Below, one piece after another: positions 11,557 through 23,290 of a stretch of DNA of 64,000 bases. A program made the position numbers and the translations under genes. The notes beneath the pieces were generated by a model that saw nothing but the letters and a program-made list of their open reading frames with translations, made no database searches and was not told the origin of the DNA. Source of the stretch: Osedax fenrisi (Eukaryota; Annelida; Polychaeta; Sabellida; Siboglinidae); assembly GCA_964019155.1 (NCBI GenBank), contig OZ025244.1:13413513-13477512 (forward strand), given 5' to 3'. Numbering within the stretch: position 1 is the first letter of the stretch; each line of letters opens with the position of its first letter.

Positions 11557-11749
11557 ATACGTATAAAGATATTTATAGAATATTCTAATCTATACAAACT
11601 TTTTAGTCATGTTACGTCACGCTATTAAGTCTATTATATAACATCTTCGCTGGCTGGTGATTGCTAATAGTTGATTACCTAACGTGGAGATATATCTGCA
11701 TGCGATACATGCGATCCTAACCGTGTCATCTTAACTTACTCGTCACGTG

Positions 11750-11763
11750 GTTACCATGACAAC
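11750..11763 (+). promoter_or_regulatory. RFX X-box-like site
   Basis: GTTACCATGACAAC fits the nematode X-box consensus RYYNYYWTRRNRAC at every position. CACGTG lies just upstream. No gene start is recognised nearby, so function is open. Confidence 0.3.
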
Positions 11764-11974
11764 TCATCAATCACGTGATAGCGCTGTAGGCTGTCAATCA
11801 CAATAATTAAGCGATTACGTTGAGTATACAATATACACGTAGTCGTATACGTTGAAAGGGGCGTATCTTGTGACGCTGATTATGTCAAATATGATGTCAC
11901 CTTCTTAATCCGTCTTCTTGAATACGATGTATAGGTATTAAGTTATTTATAGGCATTGAATGTATTATATAATC

Positions 11975-12018
<44 letters not shown>

Positions 12019-12069
12019 CTTTGGCAATGCTTATAGGTAACAATTAATCATCTGGTATGACGAAATTCT

Positions 12070-12440
12070 CATTAAGGGAATGCTATGCATAGCATGTTTC
12101 GTAGGCAATTTCACGTATTTACCTGTTAATAGATAGGAAATGTATACTTACATTCAACACTAATTTTAGATAAATATACTGAACTGAATTGAAAATTTGT
12201 TTTTATTATATACACGATATATGCCTATATAAATATAGGCTTAAGCCTTTTATTTTAATATTAATTAATATTAATAATATTTATTATATTTTATATATAA
12301 TAATATAAAAATAGAAATACAAAATCACATTGTTTTTTTTCCACATATATTTCAATAGATATTATTTTTAGCATATATCTCTCATTAAATGTATATAAAT
12401 ATAATAGCATACTTTTATTTATATATATATATATATATAT
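12070..12440 (+). repeat. Dispersed AT-rich repeat, copy A
   Basis: Shares TAGGAAATGTATACTTACAT and CATTCAACA-type sequence and the lead-in to a (TA)n tract with 60430-60740. The two copies are clearly diverged. Confidence 0.5.
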
Positions 12441-13078
12441 AATATATTATATATATATATATATATATGTAACAAATATGTTTATATCTATTAGAATATA
12501 AGATTATTAATTACATTATTTAGTTTATCGTAAAATACGTTTTATGTTATTTCTAAATAAATTGTAAACAGATACTAGATAACATGTACTCTCATAATGT
12601 TAGCATGGTATGTCATGCCTAATATGTCACAATAGACCAGGCACACTAACATGTCACTTACGTATATGTCACCTCGATATCTAATCACGGCCCTGACGCA
12701 TGATGAGGGGGTTGTTTAGTAGTAGTGATGGTGGTGCTAGTAGTATATCACTATGGCGGCTTTGGTTGTTCTTGATTTATATAACTCGACCGTGATTTAT
12801 TTATATTCAAATCTTAATATATCGCTATAATTATATATGCATATTTCGAAAGTTTACCCATTAATAATTATAATTAAATAATCGATTATTTAATAGTTAA
12901 TTACACTATATGTATGGTATTGATATAAATGTATTCATACATATGTATATATATATATACATATTTATCTTGTAGTATATTAATATAGTAAAATATTAGT
13001 GTAATTAAGTGTGAATATAATTATTAAAATATAGATAATATACGATATTTACTGCTATATAGATTGTAGTTAACTGAA

Positions 13079-13718
13079 TTGCTTACTTTTATTAGATGTA
13101 TTACTTCCTTTCATCAAAAATACAGAATCCCTTTTATATTAATCAGTAAACCAGTTGATAATTATCTATCTACCTTTACTACTCCCTCAATATCTGACAT
13201 TTATGATCTCATTTTGAAATTCACTTCCTCCTCTCCGTCATTTATCGGACCCTATTCATTTTTTACTTTTAAAAGACTCGCTAGTACCATATCCCCCTAT
13301 TTGCATACTATTTTCTCGTATTCTGTCTCCAATGGAATGTTACCCCCCCCCTCTTTTAAACATGCTGTAAATACTCCTATTCTTAAAAAAAAGAATGCCA
13401 ACCCTAATATCTTATGTAATTACCATTCTATCTCTCAACTTCTTTTTATCAGTAAAATTCTTGAAAGAATCATTGTCCATCAAATAGATATATGTATGTC
13501 ACTAAATTCCTCATGATGTCTTGCAAAGTGCATTTCGTTAAGGTAACTCAACTGAAACAACCCTCCTTCAAATCTTGAATAATATATGCGAACATTTCTC
13601 CCTCACTATATTTTCAACTGGTTATCCTTTATATATCTTATGCATTCGACTCTCTTCGCCATGATATTCGTATTTCGAGACTTGAGATGATTGGCATTAA
13701 TGGTAGTGTCCTAATGGT
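13079..13718 (+). pseudogene. CR1/L2-like LINE reverse transcriptase relic, 5' part
   Basis: Encodes recognisable RT blocks: ISPYLHTIFSYSVSNGMLPP, HAVNTPILKKK, NYHSISQLLFISKILER, then, after frameshifts, YSTETTLLQILNNI, DHDIRISRLEMIGINGSVL. The coding frame is broken after 13516. It is interrupted at 13719 by a TTAA MITE, and the RT sequence resumes at 14488. Confidence 0.8.
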
Positions 13719-14491
13719 TTAAGGGGGTTCACAGTCTTTAGATTTCAATGTAATTAGATAGGACTTTTAATTGTTGAAAATTCAAAATCTCACAAAATAA
13801 TTAAGATTTTCACATAATTTAAATTGCATAGCATTAAGATATATTGTATTAATTGTTCTATTGAATTTTAAAGTATTAGAATATTAGTTTTGAAAATATT
13901 AGTATTTTAAAAAAGTAAAAAATATATCAAAATGAAATATTTATTTTTTAAATTTAATTATCAATTATTTATCAATTCTATATCTAATCACAAATATTTT
14001 CTATAGCTACAATATACATATAATACTCAATATGCTGTAACAATTTGACTAAGTTTAGTTATTTATTTACTGAGAAATATAAATGTTCATAAAAATAACA
14101 AATATTCTAAGATAATTGATGTTTAAGATTGACTATATTATTTATCTTCTTTTTGACTCTTACTATTATGGTAAAAGTTATTTTAGCTAATTCTTACAAT
14201 TTGTATATTAAATTTATATAACTTGTATAATTTGTCATGATTTTGACATAAATTGCATCTATATAAATTATTGAAAAACAATATTCTAATATATGTAAAC
14301 AGTCATTTTTGCGCCATTTTTTTAATCATTATTTTTTAGAAATAGGTAGTGTTATAAAATTATGGTTTTTATGCTTTATATACGTTTTTAACATATGATA
14401 TTTTGACATATCATACATTATATATGTAGTACGTATTAAATTAATTTTGTTTTTTTAATTTTTTAATTTTGAAAACCGTGAATCCCCTTAA
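13719..14491 (+). mobile_element. TTAA-flanked (piggyBac-like) MITE inside a LINE
   Basis: TTAA lies at 13719-13722 and 14488-14491. The inner ends GGGGGTTCACAGTCTT and, reversed, GGGGATTCACGGTTTT form imperfect terminal inverted repeats. The body (765 bp) is AT-rich without a transposase. Removing it with one TTAA rejoins the LINE codons for W-F-N-S-Y. TTAA duplication is the mark of piggyBac-type transposition. Confidence 0.8.
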
Positions 14492-14886
14492 CTCGTACAT
14501 CATAAATAGATCATCCTCCCTTCAATTAACGCTCATTCTCCTACATTCTCCCATCCATCTGGAATGCACTCCCTTCATCTATACTATCAATTCACTCCAC
14601 CATGATACACGTTCAACTTCAGCTATACATCTTATTATCCCACATTGTATATACATTACTATAGTAAAATGAACGTTTCTGGAATTGAAGGGAGGAGTTG
14701 TATATAAATTATCCCATCTATCTGGAATTCACTCCCTTCATCTATAAGATAAATAAATTCAATCTCCCACATCTTTCACTAATAATCTTAATTCATATCT
14801 ATTCTCTATCTAATTTCATTATATTATTATTAATATTTTATATTTCATTCTTATTACTTCCACTTTGTTCCGTTAGATTTATATAG
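14488..14886 (+). pseudogene. CR1/L2-like LINE relic, 3' part
   Basis: Resumes after the MITE with NSYIINRSSS, then, after an internal deletion, the C-terminal LPSIWNALPSSIL block. The PS-x-W-N block seems to occur twice (about 14548 and 14708), suggesting a local duplication. All frames are broken. Confidence 0.65.
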
Positions 14887-15450
14887 TTTATTGTGGTTTT
14901 TTCAAATTAATTATTCAAATTTTAAATTAAAATTAGTTATATTTCTGTTGGAAATATAATCATTTTTGAATGTATACTACTAAATAATGTTATCAAAAAT
15001 TGTAAACAAATAAATAAATATTTATTCGGTATTTAAATGTATATTCAGATAATAATGAACCCCATTTATAAAGTGCATTTTATTAGATAACAGACTAAGT
15101 ATAACGCAATGTAAAGTATTTTTAGTATAATTTCTATCGCAAAATAATTAAAAAATAACAAAGTTTACTAATATTCCTAGTTTAAAATACAATTAAACCG
15201 GAACTTCAAATAAGAGATTATGTAATATTATAATTATACTATCTATTAATAGATATATCTGTGATTGTTCTTTTTTTCTCTTTAATTTCTATGAATAACT
15301 CGATCGAGCTAATAATATAAAGTAAATAATAAATAAATATGTAAACAAAATAAATTTTAAATATTAATAATAACTATATTTGCTTACTTATTAGTATGTA
15401 CATTTTAGCAATTGTTATGTAGTATAATGCTTTGTAAATGCAATCGATAA

Positions 15451-15483
<33 letters not shown>

Positions 15484-16347
15484 TTCTACTATATTTCATA
15501 TTTGCATTTATTGTAGATTACTTTTTATTATATTTTATTGTTATAGATATTATTATATTAACATTACAATTTCCCAGTTATCTACTAGGTATTATATGTA
15601 ATATATATAATAGCCTAAGATATATTTATATATATACATAATATAAACATAATATCAAAGTAATGTTGACAACTATCCAACTATTACTTAACATGGCTAG
15701 TCTTACAAAACCATCAACTATATATTTACATGTAAACAGTCATAGTAGCAGATTTGTGAAAGGTCCCTTAACTATATTAACTATAATTACAACTATATAT
15801 ATATACTTAACTAGTTATAACTATACATAGATGTATACACCACTGTGAGTGATTTAAATCTCATAACATAATTAATGAATCGCCTTATACTCATAATGAA
15901 TAATCCTTATAATCGTCTCTTTCTTTTCCTATTATGTAGCATTGCCGTAACCTTTACAATAGACGTATACGCATGATAACACAACAACATAACATCTGAT
16001 AGCTAGGTAATATGCTGAATAGTGATTGTGTGACTGTGATCTATGAATAGGTGTAGATAACGGGGGTGGGGTGTAGGAGACTTATTGTGCTAGAGACACT
16101 TACGCAAGTCGGCGAAGTATTATTGTTTTTATATAAAAATAAATTTGCGATATTGCTAATATCATTTATTATCAATAACCTTTTGTTAAACTATAGGGTA
16201 ATTTAATAACAATTATTATTCTATTAATAGATTTATAAATAATAGTTCATGCTTGATAAAGCTGTACCTTCCTCGTTGAACATAATAACGACACTTCTAG
16301 TATATAAATAACTCGATAATAAACATAGTTATTAAGCTATTACTATA
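14887..16347. other. AT-rich intergenic region
   Basis: No gene seen. (TA)n lies near 15455-15482. A small GC-richer island at 15960-16125 carries GGGGGTGGGGTG and, on minus, GTAAGTG, but no open frame of note. Confidence 0.5.
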
Positions 16348-16575
16348 CCCAGCTAACAGTAAGAGCAGCATAATATCAACATAATAGCATCAAATAATAG
16401 CCTCAGATGTTTACATTGTGCTGTTATTCTGCTTTTATGCTACTATCAAAAGTCTATTATGCTGCTATTATGATGCCATATTAAGTATATTATGCTGCTA
16501 TTATGCTGCTATTATGCTCCCATTAATTTGTTATGATATTATGCTGCTATTGTGTTTCTATTACTGTTAGCTGGG
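16348..16575 (+). mobile_element. CCCAGCTAACAG MITE, copy 1
   Basis: The terminal inverted repeats are CCCAGCTAACAGTAA and TTACTGTTAGCTGGG. The body is built of short AGCAGCATAATA and TATTATGCTGCT words in inverted halves around TGTTTACATTGTGC. The flanks are TATA on both sides. It is non-coding. Confidence 0.8.
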
Positions 16576-17206
16576 TATACCTTATTGTGACATAATCTAC
16601 TGATCATGCGACATGTAGATAGATAGTCATGGTTACCTACTATAGTATACTTAATATTAACTATAATAAATATACACTTATTTATTAATATCTTATACAT
16701 TATTATATATATATATATATAAGTTATTTGCATGTACCCTACATATATGTTTGGATTAATAGGTATATGTTTAAAAGAACAAATATTTAATGATATTTAT
16801 ATTGTATAATTGAATTACATTTAAGGATATATTTAATTAGTATTTTATTATTTTTTAACAAAACGTAATGATAATATAATAAATGAAGTCTAAAAAATGA
16901 CAATAATACAGTTATTTAAGTATTTTAAGTAGGGTATTTTATAATAATATTAATCCTATTAATAAAATCAATTTATTGTAGGATTTTTATTACTCAATTT
17001 ATAATATATAATATTTAATATTAATACATAAATAGCTATTAAAATATAATTTGAAAAGATATTATATTGGAATTAATATATTTCTATTTATTTTCATATT
17101 GTATAGACTCTGTACTATAGAGTATATTTTTAATAAATATTTCTAAAAACAAGTATATATTAATATATTAATATATATATATATATTAAAATATAATATT
17201 TAAAAC
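16576..17206. other. AT-rich stretch
   Basis: Nothing beyond simple TA-rich sequence was seen between the MITE and the SINE. Confidence 0.5.
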
Positions 17207-17499
17207 TGCCTGTGTGGCTCAGTAGCTAAGGCGTCAGACACACAAGCAGTAGATCTCGGGTTCGACCCTCGTCCGGACCATTAATTAATTTTATAAAATG
17301 GGTCTTAAAATATTATTTAGAAGTAATATTATATAATTGTGTATAAATAAATGATCGGCTCTCGTTAAAACCATGGAAACCTTAACACGAGAGCGGCTTC
17401 GAAGGGACATTAGAGCCATATATGGTTATAAATGAAAACTTCATCTAAGTTCCTGAATGGGATGAAAGGACTCCACCAAATAAAAATAACAATAACAAT

Positions 17500-17505
<6 letters not shown>
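17207..17505 (+). mobile_element. tRNA-derived SINE, full-length copy
   Basis: The tRNA-like head has A box TGGCTCAGTAGC (17215-17226) and B box GGTTCGACCC (17259-17268), the internal promoter elements of RNA polymerase III. The acceptor arms do not pair, so it is not a working tRNA. The body holds a hairpin at 17358-17394 (arms CTCTCGTTAA and TTAACACGAGAG). The 3' part shared with 5131-5230 ends in (AATAAC)n and then (TA)n at 17504-17542. It resembles a Leu/Ser-type tRNA in GCTAAGGCGTCAGAC. Confidence 0.75.
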
Positions 17506-17546
<41 letters not shown>

Positions 17547-18038
17547 CGGCTAGTAATCTATATTATCGGCTGGTAAACTAAATATACAATATAAATGTCA
17601 ATATGTATTAAAGCAGACCACATGACATATATTATTGAGATACTGTTGTGCGACCTTAAACGAATATTCGCCAATACTTAGTACAATAGACAAATCTATT
17701 GTCATTGTTGACCTAAACATGTGAAGTATATTATACGATTAACAATATATCACCATAAATATTAATAGTAATTATATTGTTAACTATATGTATTAACATC
17801 TATCGATGATATGATAAGGTGTAGGTATGTGATTGTATTTAAATAATACATATTTAATATTGATATATAATATCTATAGATAATATATTATACTTAGAAA
17901 TAACACTCGTTATAAAAAAAATAATAATGTAATACTTAATACTTAATGTATAATACATGTGATTATCATACATTATGAATAATATATTTTATTAGTACAT
18001 TTGAAAAATATATATATTTAAAAATAATATATTATAAA

Positions 18039-18175
18039 GGGGTTGCGCACTTTCCGTAAAATGTTTGTCTTGTAAAAGTATTTCTATGTCGAAACAACAA
18101 AACGGCACATAACAATAATGTGACATAGACTGTATAACCATACAGCAAGCATTTTACGGATCGTTTTAAAACCCT
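18039..18175 (+). mobile_element. Short fold-back MITE
   Basis: Imperfect inverted ends: GGGGTTGCGCACTTTCCGTA followed by AAATG, and CATTTTACGGATCGTTTTAA followed by AACCC. About 137 bp, non-coding. Confidence 0.45.
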
Positions 18176-18377
18176 TATTAATGAACAGCCTAGCTAGAAT
18201 TTAAATGTATATTGCACACGAAATATTAAAAAAATAATAAATATAAATATATAAAATTATATATCGATGATAACAATAAGATGTCTATGAAAACATATTT
18301 TATTTATTTTATCTATAATCAATAAAAAAATACATATTTTATTATTTCATTATAGAATTAATGCGAATCAGTACATT

Positions 18378-18559
18378 CCCAACAAACAATTATTTAGAAC
18401 TTTTGAGAACTTTTGAGAACTATAGTTCTAGAATTTGTTGGTAGTTTTGTGGACAAAAGGAGCCTAAAAGTTCCAGAACTTTTGGGATCCTGGTCCACAA
18501 AACTATCTAAAAGTTCTAAAACTATAGTTCTCAAAAGTTCTCAAAAATTCTGAATAAAT
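18378..18559 (+). mobile_element. CCCAACAAACAATT MITE with AAAGTTCT repeats, copy 1
   Basis: Left end CCCAACAAACAATT, then AGAACTTTTGAGAAC repeats, a central inverted pair GTTTTGTGGAC / GTCCACAAAAC, and mirrored GTTCTCAAAAGTTCTC to 18559. The right terminal TTGTTTGTTGGG is missing. Confidence 0.7.
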
Positions 18560-18690
18560 TATATTATTAATAATATTTATATTAATGTATAATTTAAAAT
18601 AAGAAGTATTAGAAAACACAGCTTGTTTTCTATTATATACTATACTATACTTACACAAAACCAATTACTATTAATAATATGTTACCAATT

Positions 18691-18932
18691 CCCAGCTAAC
18701 AGTAATAGCCTCATAATAACAACATAATAGCAGCATAATATACTTTTAAAATTAATAGCAGCATATATAGCATAATAGACTTTTAATAGAAACATAATAG
18801 CATGACAAATTAATAGCAGCATAATAGACTTTTAATGTCTACATAATAGCAGCATAATAGCACAATGTAAACATTTTAGACTATTATATATGTTATTATG
18901 TTACTATTATGATGCTATTACTGTTATCTGGG
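18691..18932 (+). mobile_element. CCCAGCTAACAG MITE, copy 2
   Basis: Ends CCCAGCTAACAGTAATAGC and GCTATTACTGTTATCTGGG, with the same AGCAGCATAATAG body as the 16348 copy in reverse arrangement. Confidence 0.8.
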
Positions 18933-18944
18933 TAGGTAGAGTAG

Positions 18945-19121
18945 CAAAGTAATGCAGTACTCCAAGTCAAGATATCATTTAAAAATCTGGGAGACTTTCT
19001 TATAAATACTAATCAAATTCGGTTATTTAAAAGAAAATTAGAGGCAAATAAATCAGAGACCAAGAGAAGGATTATTTTAAGGCATTATTTATCATCGTGT
19101 AATATTTGGTTGATCAAATAA
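18945..19121 (+). pseudogene. Unidentified coding-like fragment
   Basis: An open stretch of 58 codons ending TAA at 19119-19121, containing KNLGDFLINTNQIRLFKRKL and ILRHYLSSCNIWLIK. It has no start codon and begins right after a MITE. The residue mix looks protein-like but no family is recognised. It may be a transposon or exon relic. Confidence 0.25.
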
Positions 19122-19773
19122 TGAACATGAACTAGGAAATCATGTAGGTCATGAATTATCCTATACAATCGTTACTATATATAGAGTATACTTTTGTTAT
19201 ATATAATCTTATTACACTTATTCCATTTCTACATTATTTATTTTCTATTTTTTATATTCTATTATAATGATGTTTATTTTATGATTTTATATTATTATTT
19301 ACTGTTAATTTATATGTCATAAAGGTTTATTTAATAAATAATATAATATCAAAATAAAAAAAGATAATATGTTATTCAATATAATACACATTATGTTAAC
19401 ATTGATAAGTTACATGCTTAGAATACGTGATAGCTACTGTAAACATTGATATGGTATATAAGTAGTATACGTGAATACATTTATATAATAATAATAATTT
19501 ATAGTTGTATCTGTATATGTATCTGTAAAATAATAGTAATTACAATATGTGTTTATATATATATATATATAATCGTACCTTTATCAAGTATTTTTCTTTT
19601 TTTAATTTCCATTATATCGCCTTCAACCCAGATGCAATTAATGTATACGGCTCCTCACATTTTCCTTGCTCCAATATATCTAAATACAATAACACATAAT
19701 GTGCACTATATATAACTAACAATTATATTAGCTAATATAATTATAACTAACCTAATTATATTTTAAATGTATC

Positions 19774-19811
<38 letters not shown>

Positions 19812-20439
19812 GTGATTATGATCATTTTTTTATATTTATAATTAAATGAATTAATTCAATTGATAATTTAATTAATTAATGAAATTAATTAGTAATAAAT
19901 GTAATTCATATATAATATATGTATACTAATTTAATTTATAAGTAATAAAAAGTAAATAATATATAATAATATATAAACTAATTAAATTATTTAATTAATA
20001 TAAAATAAGATATTAATGTTAATCATTGAAGGTTAATAACATTTTATTTTTAAAATTAGCATATTATATTCCTAAATATGTATATATAAAATTATATTAT
20101 CATTGATAATTATAATTTATCAATCATCAAATATATTTTATTTAATTTAAAATATCTTATTATATCTTATTATATATAATACCATTAAACTGATAAATAT
20201 ATATTATAATCTAAATAATTATTTACTAACTATTTTGAGAAGACATTCTTGTTTTTATATATTGTAATATAATTAATTCAAATGTATGTGTATAATTATA
20301 AATTAAATATTTAAATATAAAAATATATTTACATATATTTGTTTACACTGTAATCTTAGATTTTAATTTTAACAAACTATAAATCTATAAAATCTATGAT
20401 TTTAATGGGTGATATCACTAATTTTAGAATTATATTATA
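19122..20439. other. AT-rich intergenic region
   Basis: No gene seen. (TA)n lies near 19552-19570 and 19776-19806. The 89-codon frame at 19446-19715 is low-complexity. Confidence 0.5.
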
Positions 20440-20726
20440 ATATTATTGGAACTAAATTCTCAAAAGTTCTAAAAAGTTCCAATTATAATTATTGGAACCA
20501 AAGTTCCCAAAAGTTCTAAAAAGTTCTCAATATAAAATATTATTGGAACTAAAGTTCCCAAAAGTTCTAAAAAGTTCTCAATATAAAATATTATTGGAAC
20601 TAAAGTTCTCAAAAGTTCTAAAAAAGTTCCCATTATAATTATTGAGAACTAAAGTTCCAAAAAGTTCCAAAAAGTTCTCAATAGTTCCAATAGTTCTAAA
20701 AAGTGCTGAATAAATTGTTTGTTGGG
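20440..20726 (+). mobile_element. CCCAACAAACAATT MITE, copy 2 with tandem body
   Basis: The right end AAATTGTTTGTTGGG is the inverse of the 18378 left end. The body is four to five tandem units of about 60 bp built on CCAAAAGTTCTAAAAAGTTC and AATATTATTGGAACTAAA. The left terminus is missing. Confidence 0.7.
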
Positions 20727-20741
20727 TTACTAGTTAATAAT

Positions 20742-20879
20742 AAAATCGGAGATCCTATATCCAGATTTAACATATGTGTGGAGAACATAATGCAAGATAC
20801 ACTAAAATATGTAGGTTCATCCAATGAACTACAGAAACTCACAGACAGATATGGAATGGAAATAAGTCATAAAAAATAG
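20742..20879 (+). pseudogene. LINE reverse transcriptase fragment
   Basis: 45 codons then TAG. FNICVENIMQDTL resembles the block after the RT QG motif, and SSNELQKLTDRYGMEIS resembles the region after the catalytic FADD, so the FADD segment is deleted. It begins next to the MITE ending at 20726. Confidence 0.5.
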
Positions 20880-20922
20880 TAAGATTTTACTCACTGATCT
20901 TGATACGAATAATTAATACATT

Positions 20923-21350
20923 ATAGGGGAAAGTAACCGAATATAGGCAGTACCAGAATATAGACACTCTCGGTATCTCAGAAACAATAGGTTCTACAAA
21001 TAATATTTAATGAATGACATATTCATAATAATATAAATAGTCTAAAAAAGTATTTTTTTATTTTTTAATTATTCAAAATAGTTCTGATATATCCAATAAA
21101 CTTATTTTTTATTACGTTTTAAAATTTATCAAAAAAAAATTCAACTTAAAACCTTCTCAAGAATATACAAATGTATCGATATCACTATATTATTAAAAAA
21201 TAAAGCATTCTAAAATTATATATATAATTTCTATATTTGTTATCAAATATTCATTAAGTTATAAGCATTAATCTAAGCGTTATATGATAATGTTATATAT
21301 TTTTTGTGTTATTATAACCAATAGATTATATTCAACTGTTAATATTTTCT
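20923..21350 (+). mobile_element. Truncated MITE related to the GGGGAAAGT family
   Basis: The left end TAGGGGAAAGTAACCGAATA is followed by CTCGGTATCTCAG, echoing CTCGTATCTCAG in the 32761 copy. No matching right terminus is found before the next LINE, so it is a one-ended or heavily diverged relative. The right limit is approximate. Confidence 0.5.
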
Positions 21351-21407
21351 TACATATGTATATGTATATATATATTACTATCTTGCATAATTGCTTACTT
21401 GCTTATT

Positions 21408-23290
21408 CGGGATTCTTGTTTTCCGGACAGTAAAAGTTCTCCAAACAGTACGGTTAATCATAGCTACTCTCAGCCGGTATACCAGTTTCGCGCTCGAGAT
21501 TCCTGATGTAGCTTTCTGGTGGCCTTCCCCGTCTTCTAGTTCCATGAGTAGGTTCCCAATGAACTAGGTTCGAAACAACTTCATCATCTCTACGTGCTCA
21601 ATGTCCAGCAAACTTTAAGAATCGACGTATTATCTTTGTAGATATTTTTTCTATAGCCCCATACAGTACTTCGTTAGTAACTTTCTGAGACCAATGTACG
21701 TTTAATATCATTCGTAGAATTTGAGTGTATGTGCCATCAAGTTGTTTGAGTAGTGTTTTTGTGAGAGTCCAAGTTTCACATCCGTACAGCAGAACCGATT
21801 AAACTGTGGTGTGCATGAGCCTGAGTTTCATTTTCCTACTAAGAGTTGACTTCCAGATATTCCTCATTTGATAACATCTCCAAGCAAGCGCTTTTCTGAT
21901 TTTTAAATATTTTGCACTACTGTATATCCATGCCCCTAGGTACTTGAAGTCTTCAACCCTTTTCAGATTTGACCCATCTATAGTTTTGATTTCAAACTGT
22001 TGATTGGTATTGTAGCTCATGTATTTTGTTTTCCCTGTATTCATGCTTAGTCCTACTCGTTTTGCAGATTTTTCGACTCGAGTGAGCATCTCTTGGGCTT
22101 CTTTGATACCTTCACTTACTAATGCAATATCATCTGCGAAGTCCATATCTGTAATAGTGGTAGGTGGTACTCTTCTGCTTTTTCTCTTCCTTAGTTGGAA
22201 ACCTAGCTTATCTTCCATTCCTAGTAAAGCTGTTCTCATAACATATTCGATAACTATGACAAAAAGGTATGGATCTAACATATTTCCTTATAAAAACCAG
22301 CTAGAAGTTTCTGTTTCTCCATCAGGTGTAATGACCTTAGCAGTAGTATCTTCATATATTATGCTAATAGCCGTCACCAACTCCTCCGGTATCCCATAAG
22401 CTTTCAGTATCGCAAGTATTTTCCCTCTGTGTATAGTATCAAAGGCTTTCTTGAAGTTGATGAATATCAGGATTGCTTCTAGTTTCTTATCTTTGACTCC
22501 CTCAATCAGTCGTCTGAGTGCTAATATTTGACTGGTTATTGTTCTACCACTTCTGAAACCGTTTTGATTTATCCTTAAATGACAATCTATATGAGGCCTA
22601 ATTTTGTTCAGTATCATACGATTATAATTTTTCGCTACAAATGAAGTAATACTCATACCACGATAATTACTACATAGACTAAGATTTCCTTTCTTGGGTA
22701 TTGGAATTATATTCAAAATTGAACATTGTTTTGGCTTCATTTTATCTAATAGTGCTTTGTTACAGAAGTAGAGGATAATGTCATCTATATTACATCGTTT
22801 TAATACTTCTGACCGTATTTCATCAACACCGCAACTTTTACCTTCTTTGATTACCTCTTTTTCTAACTTGTATTCATACATTTCAAATGCTCCACGCTTT
22901 ATCTCTAGATATTGTATAACTTGAATTATCGTTTCATTTTCGTCTTCAATATTTTGTGGTTTGCCTAATAAATCCTGAAAGTGTTTGTACCAAGTTTGTA
23001 GACGTTCTTTTTGGTTCTTACCTTTATCATTCCTTTTTGAGTTGTTTTTCTACCAGTGATTTCATTTATTAATTCCCAACTTAATAGGTATTTTCTGTTG
23101 AGATCAGCGTTCTCAATTTCTTTGATCTTTTCTTCTAGGGTATCAACTGCAATATATTTATATGCTGTATATAATTTATTGCGCGATTCAGTATTGTTAT
23201 GTTGATTAATCTCATTTTGAGTCTGAAATGTCTTCATCGCCTTGCAAGATAAATCGATTTTGTATTTCAATTGCGTATTTCTCCTGAAGG
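21408..23290 (-). pseudogene. RTE-like LINE relic, 5'-truncated
   Basis: Read on minus from 23290: a linker with SWELINEITGRK and a KKN-type basic end (23270-22965), then RT from KEGKSCGVDEIRSEVLKR through IIPIPKKGNL, SNYRGMSITS and QNGFRSGRTITSQILALRRL to FKKAFDTIHRGKIL (22881-22288). After a break come PYLFVIVIEYVM, TDMDFADDIALVSEGI, GLSMNTGKTKYMSYNT and FKYLGAWIY (22281-21799). The C-terminal part, VLLYGCETWTLT, VHWEPTHGTRRRGRPPESY and LERETGIPAE, reaches about 21408. The endonuclease is missing; one frameshift near 22285 and scattered stops disable it. This is the best preserved RTE-like copy here. Confidence 0.88.

Larger units (their letters stand above)
10653..13078. other. Intergenic stretch with GC-richer islands
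   Basis: No gene can be supported. It holds a TACGTGTGTGTG minisatellite (11310-11365), (TA)n at 11503-11548, 11983-12016 and 12420-12468, an RFX X-box-like site at 11750, CACGTG words at 11743 and near 11773, and an ATG in good context at about 12753 opening only 24 codons. The repeat unit at about 12070-12440 is shared with 60430-60740. Confidence 0.5.

Noticed and set aside
12753..12830. First exon starting ATGGCGGCT
   Set aside because: Only 24 codons before a stop and no matching donor or downstream exon was recognised.
15960..16125. Possible host exon island
   Set aside because: GC-richer with GTAAGTG on minus, but no frame of useful length on either strand.
17207..17280. tRNA gene
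   Set aside because: A and B boxes are present but the acceptor arms do not pair and the body continues into a SINE tail shared with another copy.
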